Shown here: positions 12,901 through 22,340 of the stretch, piece by piece | Position numbering within the stretch: position 1 is the first letter of the stretch | Layout: each line of letters opens with the position of its first letter | Origin: Syngnathus acus | Taxonomy: Eukaryota; Chordata; Actinopteri; Syngnathiformes; Syngnathidae | NCBI RefSeq assembly: GCF_901709675.1 | Contig: NC_051108.1 | Span: forward strand, 6,618,631 to 6,682,630 | Length of the DNA stretch: 64,000 bases | Direction: 5' to 3' | Notes under the pieces: generated by a model | Database searches by the model: none | Told to the model about the DNA's origin: nothing | The model's input: only the letters and a program-made list of their open reading frames with translations | Made by a program: the position numbers and the translations under genes

Positions 12901-15351
12901 GCGATACAACCTCAACGATATTTATAATTTCAAGGTCGAGGCCTGGTAATAGGAAAAAAAATCTAAACCATCTGTGAATTCAGTGTTCAGTTGAAAGTCA
13001 CTCGCCAAACAACTCAAGAATATTAGCTGAAACTTGAACATGCAATGTTCCCGTCTAACCGAGGCTTGCATCGCTCTCACAGGTTCATAATGGATGTGCT
13101 CAGCGTATCCAGTCGAGATGGAGACACGGCTCGTTGAATTAATCATGGAGACGGCAAGGATGAGCGATGACAGGTTAGGACCAGTCATGGATTTGGTGGG
13201 CCGAGCTGAATGTCAGGTCCACGTGCATCAACAGTTGACCTTGCCAAAAAGCGTATGTAACTGTATCACAGCCAAATATGCCAGCAGTTAAAAAAAGGAG
13301 CCTTCATTGTATTGTGAGCTTCTGGCATTGGTACAAACTATTAATTCACTCACACACACAAACATGAATACATTTGTATAATGTATGATAATATGAAGGT
13401 TACATGTGAATTTGACACTCAAGGACCATTTATTAGATTTCTCCCTGGATTTGTGGACTTGCTCTCAAGGCCTTTTTTGTCAGAATTCTGCGCAGTCATC
13501 CCATTACGGCAATTTCTGCCCTCTAAAAAATGCTGCATTTTATTGTCTGAGATCAAAACCTGTAGTTGCAAACGAAATGTCACATCGTCAACACGGGCTT
13601 ACATGACCAAGAAATGAGCGTGAAACAATGCAACACCGGTCTACTCAAGAAACTGAAAAAGGTTGCCAACATATTCACTTTGCTGTTAACCCGATGTTCT
13701 TCATGACACCATTTTTACTTATATTGTACGCGAGCGCACTGAAAGGACATTTCTTGACAATGGAGCGTCCTTGAAGGCAACGCTTTGCCGCGAACGCCTC
13801 GCCAACTTCGTTCTTTTATAAATGAATGCTGGTGTCGAATTGGAATTGCAGTACTTATGCAACATGGAGGGAAAATATTCAACAATGAAGGACATTCATT
13901 TGCCAATGTGACCTGTTAGTGAATAAAATCCAAACAGACACAGATAAGAACACGTCAAGTTTTATGAGGCAGGAATTATGCATCAGGTCCCTTATAGAGA
14001 GTTCAGGCTTTCATGTCTTCATCTGTCTCTCATTCAAATGAATTATGCGTATACTTGAGTGGGAATACATCCCATTCTCAAGCAAAGTGATTCAGACACG
14101 TTATTTTGGCATCTCTTCATCCGTTGCATTTCCCATCGCAGCTCACACTGGGAGCAGGAACTTTTCGCAGCTAAATGCAAGTGAGAGGCGGGACCTGCGC
14201 TGATGTAAACATTAAAGCATTTTTTTTTTCCCAGTGAAAAAATAGTGCACATTTTTGTAAACAGCACGCAAGGAGTCATCAAAGACACAGCGTTTGGATA
14301 GTCTCATTCACGTTTTATGTTTTGTGCATGAAAGAGCCACTGCGCCTTCATCTTGCTGCCTGTACCGGCTTCTGCAAGCTGGTATTACAGCTTGACTTTG
14401 ATGGAGGGTTTGTTCTTCACCGAGTGCTCTTTACAGTATGTCAGACAAATTACCGTCCTCTCTCCATGTCAAAGCTCACGAGGAGTTCAACGACCCTCCC
14501 CCCCTGTTATAGCTACCTGCTTTTTTGGGGCAATGAGCTGCCGCAAGGAATATGTCGCGGCAGCTTGACGGGAGGCACAAGATCGATATGTGACTAATAC
14601 TATCGGTCTTCCCCCGACGAACCCGGTGAGCAGGACGCAGCAGTTTTTTTTGTGTCTTTGCCACTACCCGTGCTGAGACGCCTCGCAATCTGATGCGTAC
14701 GATACCCTGTCCCATCACTCAGCGCAAACGTCGAGATCTGTGGCGCATCAGACTTCTTGACAGTAACCATTCAGAGTGCACTGTCATCCACCTGCAAGTG
14801 GAGCTCATTAAAACTGACTGCAGTGTGAGTGGAGATGATTTCCTCAGTTGTTTTTTTGATCCTTCTCATATAAAATGGACCTTTTTTTTCTGCTTCCCCC
14901 AACCTAAGTCATACTTGGTCAATTTCATATCATTAAGTCAAAACGGGTTAGGGGGGCTGATCTTTCCAAAAAGGTGGATTCTCCTGAGCCAAATATTTGG
15001 TTTAGCCCACCGGCATGCAAAATGTGATCCCATACACTCACATTTCCGCCAACAACGCAAGACTCGGTGTGAGAACTACTCAAGCCGTACAGAAAGGCCC
15101 ATGGCGTGAGCATCTATTCATTAAGCCGCGCTGCTGCTCTTTGGCAAAGTTCTTTGGCACCCGAACATCTCTTTGGCAGTGCTGAGAACAGCGAATGTTA
15201 GAACGTACACGTAACACACACATGCAGCACATACGCCGTTCTGCTTGCCTATGCTCTCAAGAGACACACCCATCATCGTTTCCACACTCAACAGCCCCCC
15301 TGCGGCTTAAACAAGCTAACATGCTCAGAAAAAGATACAAAAAAAGTATGT

Positions 15352-15407
15352 TACTTCCTGTCTAGCTGACGTCACTTCCTGTCCTATTTCTTTTTCAAGA
15401 TGGCGGC
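15352..15407 (+). promoter_or_regulatory. Promoter-like motif cluster (ETS, CRE, YY1)
   Basis: Within 60 bp there are two ACTTCCTG ETS-type sites (about 15353 and 15374), a consensus cAMP-response element TGACGTCA (15367-15374) and a YY1-type CAAGATGGCGGC (15396-15407) preceded by a pyrimidine tract. This combination is typical of TATA-less housekeeping promoters, with the YY1 element just downstream of the start site. The motifs are seen directly; promoter activity is inference. No recognised gene follows. Confidence 0.45.
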
Positions 15408-15505
15408 CAATTCCTGTTGGAAAAGTGTAGAATCAAATTCCACTTAGCATCATCATCCATTTGCGGCGTAAGAGGAGCTGCTTGTTTTGAGGCTTCCATC
15501 TCACC

Positions 15506-15720
15506 ATGCAGGGAAAAAAAGGTAAGTTCAATCATATGTTGCTCATGAACACCCTAGAGACTTTTTATTTTTTATTTTTATTAATGCAATCTCGAACTGG
15601 CTGACTTCATGTTGATATGAAACGAGAGACAAGAATGATAAGCATGTTTGTGTCGCAGGTCAGGGGGAAAAAAAAGACACGGTAATAACAGTCATGATGC
15701 TTTCTTTTCATGTGTTGTAA
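15506..15720 (+). other. Possible two-exon mini-ORF behind promoter-like cluster
   Basis: An ATG in a good context (CACC ATG C) at 15506 is followed after 16 nt by an excellent donor (AAAAG|GTAAGT at 15522). A plausible acceptor (tgtcgcag, ending 15658) restores the frame, giving join(15506..15521,15659..15720), 25 codons plus stop: a lysine-rich start (MQGKKGQGEKK) and a hydrophobic tail. I do not recognise the product. A separate ATG inside the YY1 site (15400) gives only 15 codons. It could be a non-coding RNA's first exon, a relic or chance. Confidence 0.2.
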
Positions 15721-18157
15721 GGTGATTACAATTTCGCTCCGCCGGCCCAGTGGAAAAGCAGCCGTGTAAATCAAATCCGCCGCCTTATGATGGCGAGAGA
15801 GACGGCAACAATTTTTTTAGCATGATATGCAATATTCATCGCGCATCAATAATTCATTTGTTTTCTCACAAGTCGGCTTAAAGTGATTGCGGCCCTGTTT
15901 CATTTGGCCAGTGATTACATGCTGTTTGGATATCCTTTCATGTTCTGCACGGAACAGTACATGTCAGTTGGTTTGTGGTGTCGTGTGGTTTTTCTCCAAC
16001 CTTTATGCACATATGGAGTACCTCAATTTCAATTCAAATACAGAAATTAAATGGCACATATACTGCACTGTAAGTAAGTGCCTTTCCCAAACAACCAATT
16101 AGCAGCATCTGCTCATACCCTCACTCAGGTACAAACAATGATTACCTTTGGCCTTTTGGAGAGCGCCTCGTGTGTAATTTGGCGCCCGTCCGAATCCAGT
16201 GAAAAGTTAACTTGCGCACGAGCGTTCCCTCTCGAAATGGTGGCAGTGCAACTAGCGGTTTGTAGGAGCAAGCGCGGGCTGACACTAGGCTGGTTTTTGT
16301 AATCTTTTCTCGAAAGATAATTACATTCTCAGGCACAGAGCAGTACACTGGGAATGCCTGCGCGGCCCGATTGTGCTTGCTCGGTCTATGATATTAAAGT
16401 AGCCCTTTTCTCCTTTTAAGGAGGCGTAGCTAATCTTTGCTGGATTATTCGAATGGAATAGAATAAGACTAAATGGACAGTACCGGGCGGCGCACAAGGA
16501 TAACGATATCAAGCGCTTGGAAATATCTGTGTACACAAGAGACCAAGAATGAGTATAGTCAACATGAATAATGTGACAACCTGTCAATTAATAAATATAT
16601 ACCAGAGTCTATAGATATAAAAGTCCATGTGGGCAGCAGCAATAATTGTCAGCAGTACTGTATGTGTTAAACAATATTTATACACGCATAACACCTAACA
16701 GATGTGACCCCAATATATATCTATCAGTAGTTGAGAATAAATCAACACCAGCAACAGAAGTAAATGCGGGCAGCAGCATTATAGTATGTTAAAGTGAATG
16801 ACTCGATAGAATGACTTTTAATGCAAAATATTACTCAATGGCGGTGAGAAGGATTCTCTGAGCGAGCAGGTTTCCAAGGCCGTCCAAATGGCGGAGCACA
16901 GCTTAATTAGCGCGCTGAGTCGACTCTGTGCTGTCTCACCAAAACGGCCGTGACAGAATCAATTGGATGAGTTGGGTGGAATCAGCGGGGGAGCGGCGGT
17001 GATCGATAAGGCCGATAGAAGGTTCCAACACTGTAAGAATAGATGGACCGCCGTGCGGGTTAATCGATGGCAGCGCAAATGGTTAATGCCTGATTACAGT
17101 ATAGGCACCTGGATGAATTCATTGCAAATTTTAATCAGATTAGAGATTTGGGACAAGACTCCATCATACCTATTTTCTAACCCTGAACTACGACATGACC
17201 GGTGTGTTCCCCCAGAGATTTGCTCTTAAATGCCACATTCTCGTGTTTCACGTCATACCGAGCACCTCATCAGCCCGCGTAAAAACGGAGCGAAATGTCA
17301 CCCTTGGTATTATGTTCATAAAGCCTCTTGTTGAAGCTACTCGGTGACACTGCGCTCATGCCGCCGGCCTCTTAATTGTGACATTTTAATGAAGGCAGCC
17401 CAGTTCACGCAATAAGTCTGCGATGCGAGAGGTTTGAATTCCTGCGAGGATAGGGAGAAGACCCTTATACAATAATGTAAACTCCAGAAGGATTTGTAGG
17501 AGATTTCGGGTAATGAGAGTGAAATTGTTCCTCTGCAGTTGGGTGAGCTAGCTTTAGGTCATGCTAATTCTCGTTAGCCTAGCAACAATGAAACGGCAAG
17601 TGAAAAACAGGCTATATTTAACTTAATAGACCACCGCATTGGTACTATTCGCAGCCTCAAAACACGCATAGTAAAATCACTTGAGCTTGCGACCATAAAA
17701 TTAATCAGCGCCATACTCTTGACACCCAGAAATAAAACAAAAGCGAGTTACGAGCTGAAAATAAAATCCTGACACCGTTCGAGATCATCGACGTCCGGCG
17801 TAAAACGGACCGCGGGACAAGATTAGTACATTAGACATTAATGGAAAATTTCTAATGGCCTGTTTTAAATGTCGACTGCACTGATTTTTTTTTAACTCCT
17901 GAGCCAGGTAATCATGCAAAGTTGCCATCAAGGTAATGACACTGAATGTAAGAATTCCCAAGGCAACAGAAAGAGCAATTATTTGGGATCTTCTCCATTG
18001 GGTGCTGTGTGAGGGTGAGGGTCATGTATGAAACATTGAATGATTAAGAGGTTTTCTTATAAAACATGTTGCTAGGAAACAGCAACTGTAAGGTCTGGCC
18101 ACTTATAGTGCACACACTTTAGTATATCAGTAGAGCAATAAAAAAACAAACACTACT

Positions 18158-18196
<39 letters not shown>

Positions 18197-18684
18197 GTTC
18201 ATGGTCACCAAATCTGCCAAAATGTACCCTTTTAAAGAACTTTAGCCATGACTGGAAATTCACTACCACTTGTTATCACCAGTACTGAGTCATCGTGAAA
18301 GCAGTTTAGCGCAGTGCAGTGTCCTTTCATCAATGTCAGCGATGGAATGACTACGTATCAATGCCATATTATATCATCATTATACATTTCAAAATAATAC
18401 TTCAATTACCATCGACTGCTTCATTTTTATATGATGGACAAACCCAGTAGAATTTGCAATTTAATGACTCTTTTATGCTCTTAAGCATTCAGCCATGAGC
18501 ACGCTATTCTGATTTAATTGCTTGTAGTTGATTTATTAAAATGTGAATGTATGGGGTGTAAAAAAGGATTCTCAAAGGACCCACTAAGCAAGTTAATTTC
18601 ATATTTTGTAAGTCTAACATATTTTCCAAATGTCTCAGAAAAACTACACAATCCAGGACAGCAATCCTTATGATTAAATGGGTC
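15721..18684. other. Intergenic, no gene recognised
   Basis: Non-coding sequence without exon-like structure. A (TTTA)n microsatellite lies at 18157-18196. The longest frames here (for example around 16963-17229) have no domain or codon signal. Confidence 0.55.
18157..18196. repeat. (TTTA)n microsatellite
   Basis: About ten perfect copies of the tetranucleotide TTTA. Confidence 0.95.
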
Positions 18685-18689
18685 ACAAC
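18685..18689. repeat. Target-site duplication of LTR element, left
   Basis: ACAAC, repeated exactly at 21211-21215 on the other side of the element. Five-base duplications are typical of Ty3/Gypsy integration. Confidence 0.92.
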
Positions 18690-19098
18690 TGTCAGGCAAC
18701 AAAGACAGGGAACCAAGTGCAGCACGATCCTTTAATGGTGAGAGGAAAAACGGGGATGTAGAACGAGCAAGTAGTCAGGGCAGGCGGCGATCTGGAGCGT
18801 GGTCGAAGGTCAGGCAAGTAGTCAGGACACGCGGCGATCTGGAGCGTGGTCGAAGGTCAGGCAAGTAGTCAGGACAGGCGGCGATCTGGAGCGTGGTCGA
18901 AGGTCAAGGAAGCAGTTGGCTACAAAGTTTGGTCCGGGGACAAAAAGGCAGCAGTATCACGTGCAGGGTAATCAGACGAACTGACAACTACTGGCAGAAC
19001 ACAGAGAGGTTAAATAGGGAACCTAACGAGCTGTAGCAGGTGCTGGCAATTCCATGAGTCGGGCTAGGCTGGAAGTCAGGTGACGTGGGGACGTGACA
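18690..19098 (-). repeat. 3' LTR of the Gypsy element
   Basis: 409 bp and the 3' LTR in element orientation. On the minus strand it begins TGTCACGTCC and ends GCCTGACA. It holds a TATA-like TATTTAA (19010-19016), the presumed RNA start at about 18985, three tandem 47-bp repeats (18769-18909) and an ATTAAA poly(A) signal (18731-18736). Confidence 0.95.
18769..18909. repeat. 47-bp tandem repeat x3 in LTR
   Basis: Three head-to-tail 47-bp units, each beginning 'aagtagtcag', differ at only a few bases. The same array recurs in the other LTR at about 20881-21021. It lies downstream of the inferred RNA start, so it would be transcribed as part of R/U5. Confidence 0.92.
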
Positions 19099-19101
19099 GA
19101 A

Positions 19102-19111
19102 CCCCCCCCCC
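19102..19111 (-). other. Polypurine tract
   Basis: On the minus strand a run of ten G, then TTC, directly abuts the 3' LTR. This is the expected position for the plus-strand primer of an LTR element. Confidence 0.75.
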
Positions 19112-19199
19112 AAGGGACGGCCCCCGACGTCCCAAAAGCAGAACCCCAAGACGGAGCAGGAGACCGGGCGGGAGGGGGGGAACCCAAGACGTGCGGCAG

Positions 19200-19880
19200 T
19201 CAATCCTCCGAATCAGAACACGTCGACCAAGCCCCGTCATCAGGCGGCACTACCGCCCAGTCCACCTTCCCAGCCGCGGCGCCGGGAGACGCCGACCAGG
19301 GGGCCGGCGTGGGAACCGGACGGGTCCCTACCGGACGACACCGAGCAGGAAGCCGGTCAGACCCCAATACCCCGCCCACCGGAGCAGAACCCGGCTGCGG
19401 ACGTCGCAACGGCAGCGGAGTAAGGGCCCGGGCCATCCGCTGCGGCCGACGGCGAGACCGGACCCGCGGCGGCTGCCCACGGATTGGAGAAGCGGAGGGC
19501 CGAGAGGCAAGGGCGCGGGCTGGAGTCGAGTAGTGGTCCTGGGACAGGGACTCGCGACTGGTAGTGGGGGGCAAAAAAACCGACCCCACACGGATCCTTG
19601 CTTGGCGGGTGTCCTTGGGTCTCGTCGGGCAAGAGACCACCCAGTGACCCTCACCCCCGCAGTACAGGCAAAGCCCCTCTCTGATGCGCTGACTGCGTTT
19701 CCTCACAGAGAGAGAGGTGCGTCCGATCTCCATGGGTTCTGACCTGCTGGGCTGGGTGTGAGGAGCAATAAAGGCGCGCTGACTTACGTGGACAGGGTCC
19801 CTGGCGGACGACAGGTCCGGTGAAAAAACCGGTGCGCTCCATGACACCCGAGGTGTCGGGCTGATGTCACGGTGACGGGG
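19200..19880 (-). CDS. gag: Retrotransposon Gag, C-terminal frame with CCHC zinc knuckle
   Basis: The frame offset +1 from the N-terminal part encodes one CCHC knuckle (CLYCGGEGHWVVSC, spacing C-x2-C-x4-H-x4-C, at 19629-19660), preceded by a 'PMEIGR...RREGLCLYC'-type linker usual for sushi-like Gag. A proline- and arginine-rich tail follows and ends STCSDSED at 19200. The knuckle would bind element RNA. No aspartic-protease motif follows. The open frame extends upstream to 20228, but there it only shadows the N-terminal frame. Confidence 0.75.
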   Translation of the reverse strand, partial: PRHRDISPTPRVSWSAPVFSPDLSSARDPVHVSQRAFIAPHTQPSRSEPMEIGRTSLSVRKRSQRIREGLCLYCGGEGHWVVSCPTRPKDTRQARIRVGSVFLPPTTSRESLSQDHYSTPARALASRPSASPIRGQPPRVRSRRRPQRMARALTPLPLRRPQPGSAPVGGVLGSDRLPARCRPVGTRPVPTPAPWSASPGAAAGKVDWAVVPPDDGAWSTCSDSED

Positions 19881-20784
19881 GGGCGGAGCCGCTCTCCTCT
19901 CCTCGCCTCGACTGGATCCGCCGGTCCACCCGTACTGCCAGGTCCATGGCCACTTCAAGGGTCTGTGGGCGCTCGCAGGACACCATCTCGTCCTTGATAT
20001 AGTCCGCGAGTCCGTGGATGAAGGCACCGACGAGAGCCGGGGTGTTCCAGTCGCTACGACGCGCCACCGTCTGGAACCGGATGGCGTACTGGGCGACGGA
20101 TCTGCTGCCTTGGCGCAGCGTGAGGAGCTCTGTGGAGGCGTCCTCCGAGGCGGAGCCCAGGTCAAATACGCGCAGGATCTCAGCGGCGAAGGCGTCAAAC
20201 GACGAACAGGCGGGTCCCTGCCGCTCATATTCTGCCGTTCCCCACAGCCATGCCTCGCCCGTCAGGTGAGTCAGCACGAAACCCACCTTGGCTGGCTCCG
20301 TGGCAAATGTGACGGGCTGGAGGTCGAACAAGACACGGCAGTTCGTCAGAAAGGCCCGGACGTACTTGGGGTCACCGTCGAACCTTGCGAGGTTGCTGAG
20401 TCTGGGCTCAGGGACGTCCACGTACTGCCCGGGTGCAGAGGCAGGACGGGGCGTGGACATAACGGTGGGCTGATCGGCGGGGCTAAGCGGCACGGACGCG
20501 GACAGAGATGGCACAAACCGATCTGCAGCAGCCAGAGGAGCCAAGTCTCTGTGATCCCTGAGAGCCTCTACCAGGTCCTGGTGGAGCTGGTGGTGCTGCT
20601 GCAGTTGCTGTTGCTGCTGCTGCAGTTGCTGTTGCTGCTGCTGCAGTTGCTGTTGCTGCAGCTGGAGCTGCTGTTGCTGCTGGACGACCCTGGTTAACGC
20701 CGCCATCTCCTCTGTGGTCTTGCCGAGCTCCCACTCCGTGTGGGCCAAGCGGGCCGTGTCTAGGGAATCGTGCGCTGGTTGCAT
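19867..20784 (-). CDS. gag: Retrotransposon Gag, N-terminal frame (interrupted)
   Basis: A 305-codon frame starting just downstream of the primer site. Residues about 1-35 look alpha-helical, and about 36-70 are a glutamine tract encoded by CAG/CAA repeats. About 130-290 match the retrotransposon-gag core (PF03732-like; LARFDGDP...RAFLTNC, LTGEAWLW, LRQGSRSVAQY). Gag forms the particle that packages element RNA. The frame stops at 19867, before the zinc knuckle, which lies in the +1 frame. A G7 tract on the + strand at 19877-19883 is the likely site of the shift. Family members normally read Gag as one frame, so this copy appears broken, or uses a frameshift not seen elsewhere. Confidence 0.85.
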   Translation of the reverse strand: MQPAHDSLDTARLAHTEWELGKTTEEMAALTRVVQQQQQLQLQQQQLQQQQQQLQQQQQQLQQHHQLHQDLVEALRDHRDLAPLAAADRFVPSLSASVPLSPADQPTVMSTPRPASAPGQYVDVPEPRLSNLARFDGDPKYVRAFLTNCRVLFDLQPVTFATEPAKVGFVLTHLTGEAWLWGTAEYERQGPACSSFDAFAAEILRVFDLGSASEDASTELLTLRQGSRSVAQYAIRFQTVARRSDWNTPALVGAFIHGLADYIKDEMVSCERPQTLEVAMDLAVRVDRRIQSRRGEESGSAPPSP

Positions 20785-20789
20785 TTCTG

Positions 20790-20799
20790 GTCAGTTCGT
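20790..20799 (-). other. Self-priming-type primer binding site
   Basis: Two bases inside the 5' LTR, the minus strand reads ACGAACTGAC. This is the exact complement of GTCAGTTCGT found in the LTR (21088-21097), about 30 nt downstream of the TATA-like box, which is where the RNA should start. No tRNA-type TGG primer site is present. Tf1/sushi-group elements prime reverse transcription by folding the RNA 5' end back on such a site. The match is seen; its role is inferred. Confidence 0.65.
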
Positions 20800-20801
20800 T
20801 C

Positions 20802-21210
20802 TGTCAGGCAACAAAGACAGGGAACCAAGTGCAGCACGATCCTTTAATGGTGAGAGGAAAAACGGGGATGTAGAACGAGCAAGTAGTCAGGGCAGGCGGC
20901 GATCTGGAGCGTGGTCGAAGGTCAGGCAAGTAGTCAGGACACGCGGCGATCTGGAGCGTGGTCGAAGGTCAGGCAAGTAGTCAGGACAGGCGGCGATCTG
21001 GAGCGTGGTCGAAGGTCAAGGAAGCAGTTGGCTACAAAGTTTGGTCCGGGGACAAAAAGGCAGCAGTATCACGTGCAGGGTAATCAGACGAACTGACAAC
21101 TACTGGCAGAACACAGAGAGGTTAAATAGGGAACCTAACGAGCTGTAGCAGGTGCTGGCAATTCCATGAGTCGGGCTAGGCTGGAAGTCAGGTGACGTGG
21201 GGACGTGACA
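20802..21210 (-). repeat. 5' LTR of the Gypsy element
   Basis: 409 bp and apparently base-for-base identical to the 3' LTR. It would drive transcription of the element. The TATTTAA box is at 21122-21128 and the inferred start of transcription (GTCAGTTCGT) is about 21097, so U3 is only about 113 bp and R plus U5 is about 296 bp. Confidence 0.95.
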
Positions 21211-21215
21211 ACAAC

Positions 21216-22267
21216 TCTGGAAACCGAACATCCTCAGCAACGGAATGTCAATGCCCTAAAATGGACTGGCCGGTCGAGAATGTCCCGAAATTCCCAATGG
21301 CCGCCACGGCCCTTTTATCTACTTTAATTACCGTAAGTAAAATACAAGACAAATATTTTCTATTAAAGGTGCATTGGTGGACAAAAATATTCAGAAAATG
21401 TTTTGTTAAAAATTCCAAAACCCAGGAGCACCTCGCTTTACGACAGACGCCACAAGAACAAAAAACATGAAATAATTGACATCACGTTTTAGTTTTAAAA
21501 TTTTAAAAATACATGTTAGATATTTGTTAGATGTCTCTCGCTCTGCCTCTCTCTCGCTCTCTCTCTCTCACTCTCTCATCCACCCATCACATCTTCCTCC
21601 TCCTCCTCTTCCTCCTCCTCCTCCCAGCCCCAAACAGCTGCGTCTCTCCAGCCTTCCCTGATGCCGACTCTCCCATACTGATGAGCGTGAGGAGTCGCGC
21701 ACCTCCTCTTGACGTCGCCTCCTTTCCCTCACCCCGGCTTGCGCAACAACACTGACTGAGCGTGGAAGCGCAGCCCCCCGCCTCCTTTGCTCACTCCTTC
21801 CAGCAGCCTCGCACTCTCGCCGGCTCCTCTGCACTCAAAAGTGGACCTTTAGAGCCGATCCGTCGAGAGGCTGGGATGTGCGCGTTGCCGCCACTGCTGC
21901 TACCGCCGCCCCACCGCTCTTACGTCTGCATCGCTACCGCCGCGTGGATTCTGCAACTGTGAGCACATATGCACATCCAGGAGGAGATATGCCCGACTCT
22001 ACCGCGCCACTGCCCGCCTGCAGTCGTCCTCGGCACAGTCCCTCGGGCTCCCTCGCTACCTGCACGGAGGAGCCGATGCAAGCTTGCTGAAGAAGAATAA
22101 AGACAAAAAAAAGGTCCACATCCGACACTTCTAGAACCCCTTTTCTTTTGCCTTTTTTTTTGGGTGGTGGTGCGGAATTTAAAGCCTTACACGACGCGCA
22201 GATTGATTGCTTCTCCTTTGGATCATGCAGAGATTATTACCACGGTGAGAGAGAGAGAAAATAAAGG
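21216..22267 (+). promoter_or_regulatory. mdga2: mdga2 5' region: promoter and 5' leader (start site not resolved)
   Basis: The sequence moves from AT-rich into a CT microsatellite (about 21537-21580), then (TCC)n, then GC- and CpG-rich DNA up to the start codon. A TGACGTCG CRE-like site (about 21711) and a TGCGCAAC NRF1-like site (about 21740) are visible. No convincing TATA box was found. Several ATGs with short frames precede the true start, notably 21878-22090 and 22225-22248. Where transcription begins cannot be decided from sequence alone. Confidence 0.55.
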
Positions 22268-22340
22268 ATGGATCCGGTTATCTGCGTCGTGGGGCTACTG
22301 GCGCTGCTCGTGGAGGGGATCCGTTGCCAAGGAGTGTACG
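22268..22340 (+). CDS. mdga2: MDGA2 exon 1 (signal peptide)
   Basis: First coding exon of MAM domain-containing GPI-anchored protein 2, a neuronal surface protein. The family binds neuroligins in cis through its first Ig domains and so blocks neurexin binding and limits synapse formation. The ATG has a strong Kozak context (A at -3, G at +4). The exon encodes MDPVICVVGLLALLVEGIRC then QGVY: a hydrophobic signal peptide with likely cleavage before or near Q21, matching vertebrate MDGA2. It ends after the first base of codon 25 (TACG|GTGAGT). Seven further exons join it in frame. I call MDGA2 rather than MDGA1 because exons 2-8 carry MDGA2-type sequences such as DPVVTVHQSIGEAKEQFYYE. Confidence 0.93.

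Larger units (their letters stand above)
4400..15340. other. Intergenic, no gene recognised
   Basis: About 11 kb without a supportable coding exon. It contains a short (CTG)n tract (about 6774-6805), a (TAAC)n microsatellite and a G22 run (both listed separately). Around 6990-7060 there is another decayed repeat-like segment ('cagtgatgccttgatatgag'). Several TAATTA-rich stretches could be regulatory, but nothing in the sequence alone proves this. Confidence 0.55.
18690..21210 (-). mobile_element. Gag-only Ty3/Gypsy (sushi/Tf1-like) LTR retrotransposon, full length
   Basis: A 2521-bp element in minus orientation bounded by two 409-bp direct LTRs (18690-19098 and 20802-21210) that appear identical by eye. 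It starts TG and ends CA, and is flanked by a 5-bp target duplication ACAAC (18685-18689 and 21211-21215). The 1.7-kb interior carries a gag region in two overlapping frames but no protease, reverse transcriptase, RNase H or integrase. It is therefore non-autonomous and needs enzymes from a relative. Identical LTRs and an intact duplication point to very recent insertion. The gag type (coiled-coil/Q-rich start, retrotransposon-gag core, one CCHC knuckle) matches the sushi-like group. Confidence 0.95.

Noticed and set aside
19080-19742. 220-codon frame on the + strand, opposite the Gag C-terminal region
   Set aside because: It is antisense to the retrotransposon Gag frame, starts in the LTR and is arginine/proline-rich from GC composition. 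No domain is present.
20014-20697. 227-codon + strand frame ending in a leucine-rich run
   Set aside because: Mirror of the Gag frame; the leucine run is the complement of the CAG/CAA glutamine tract.
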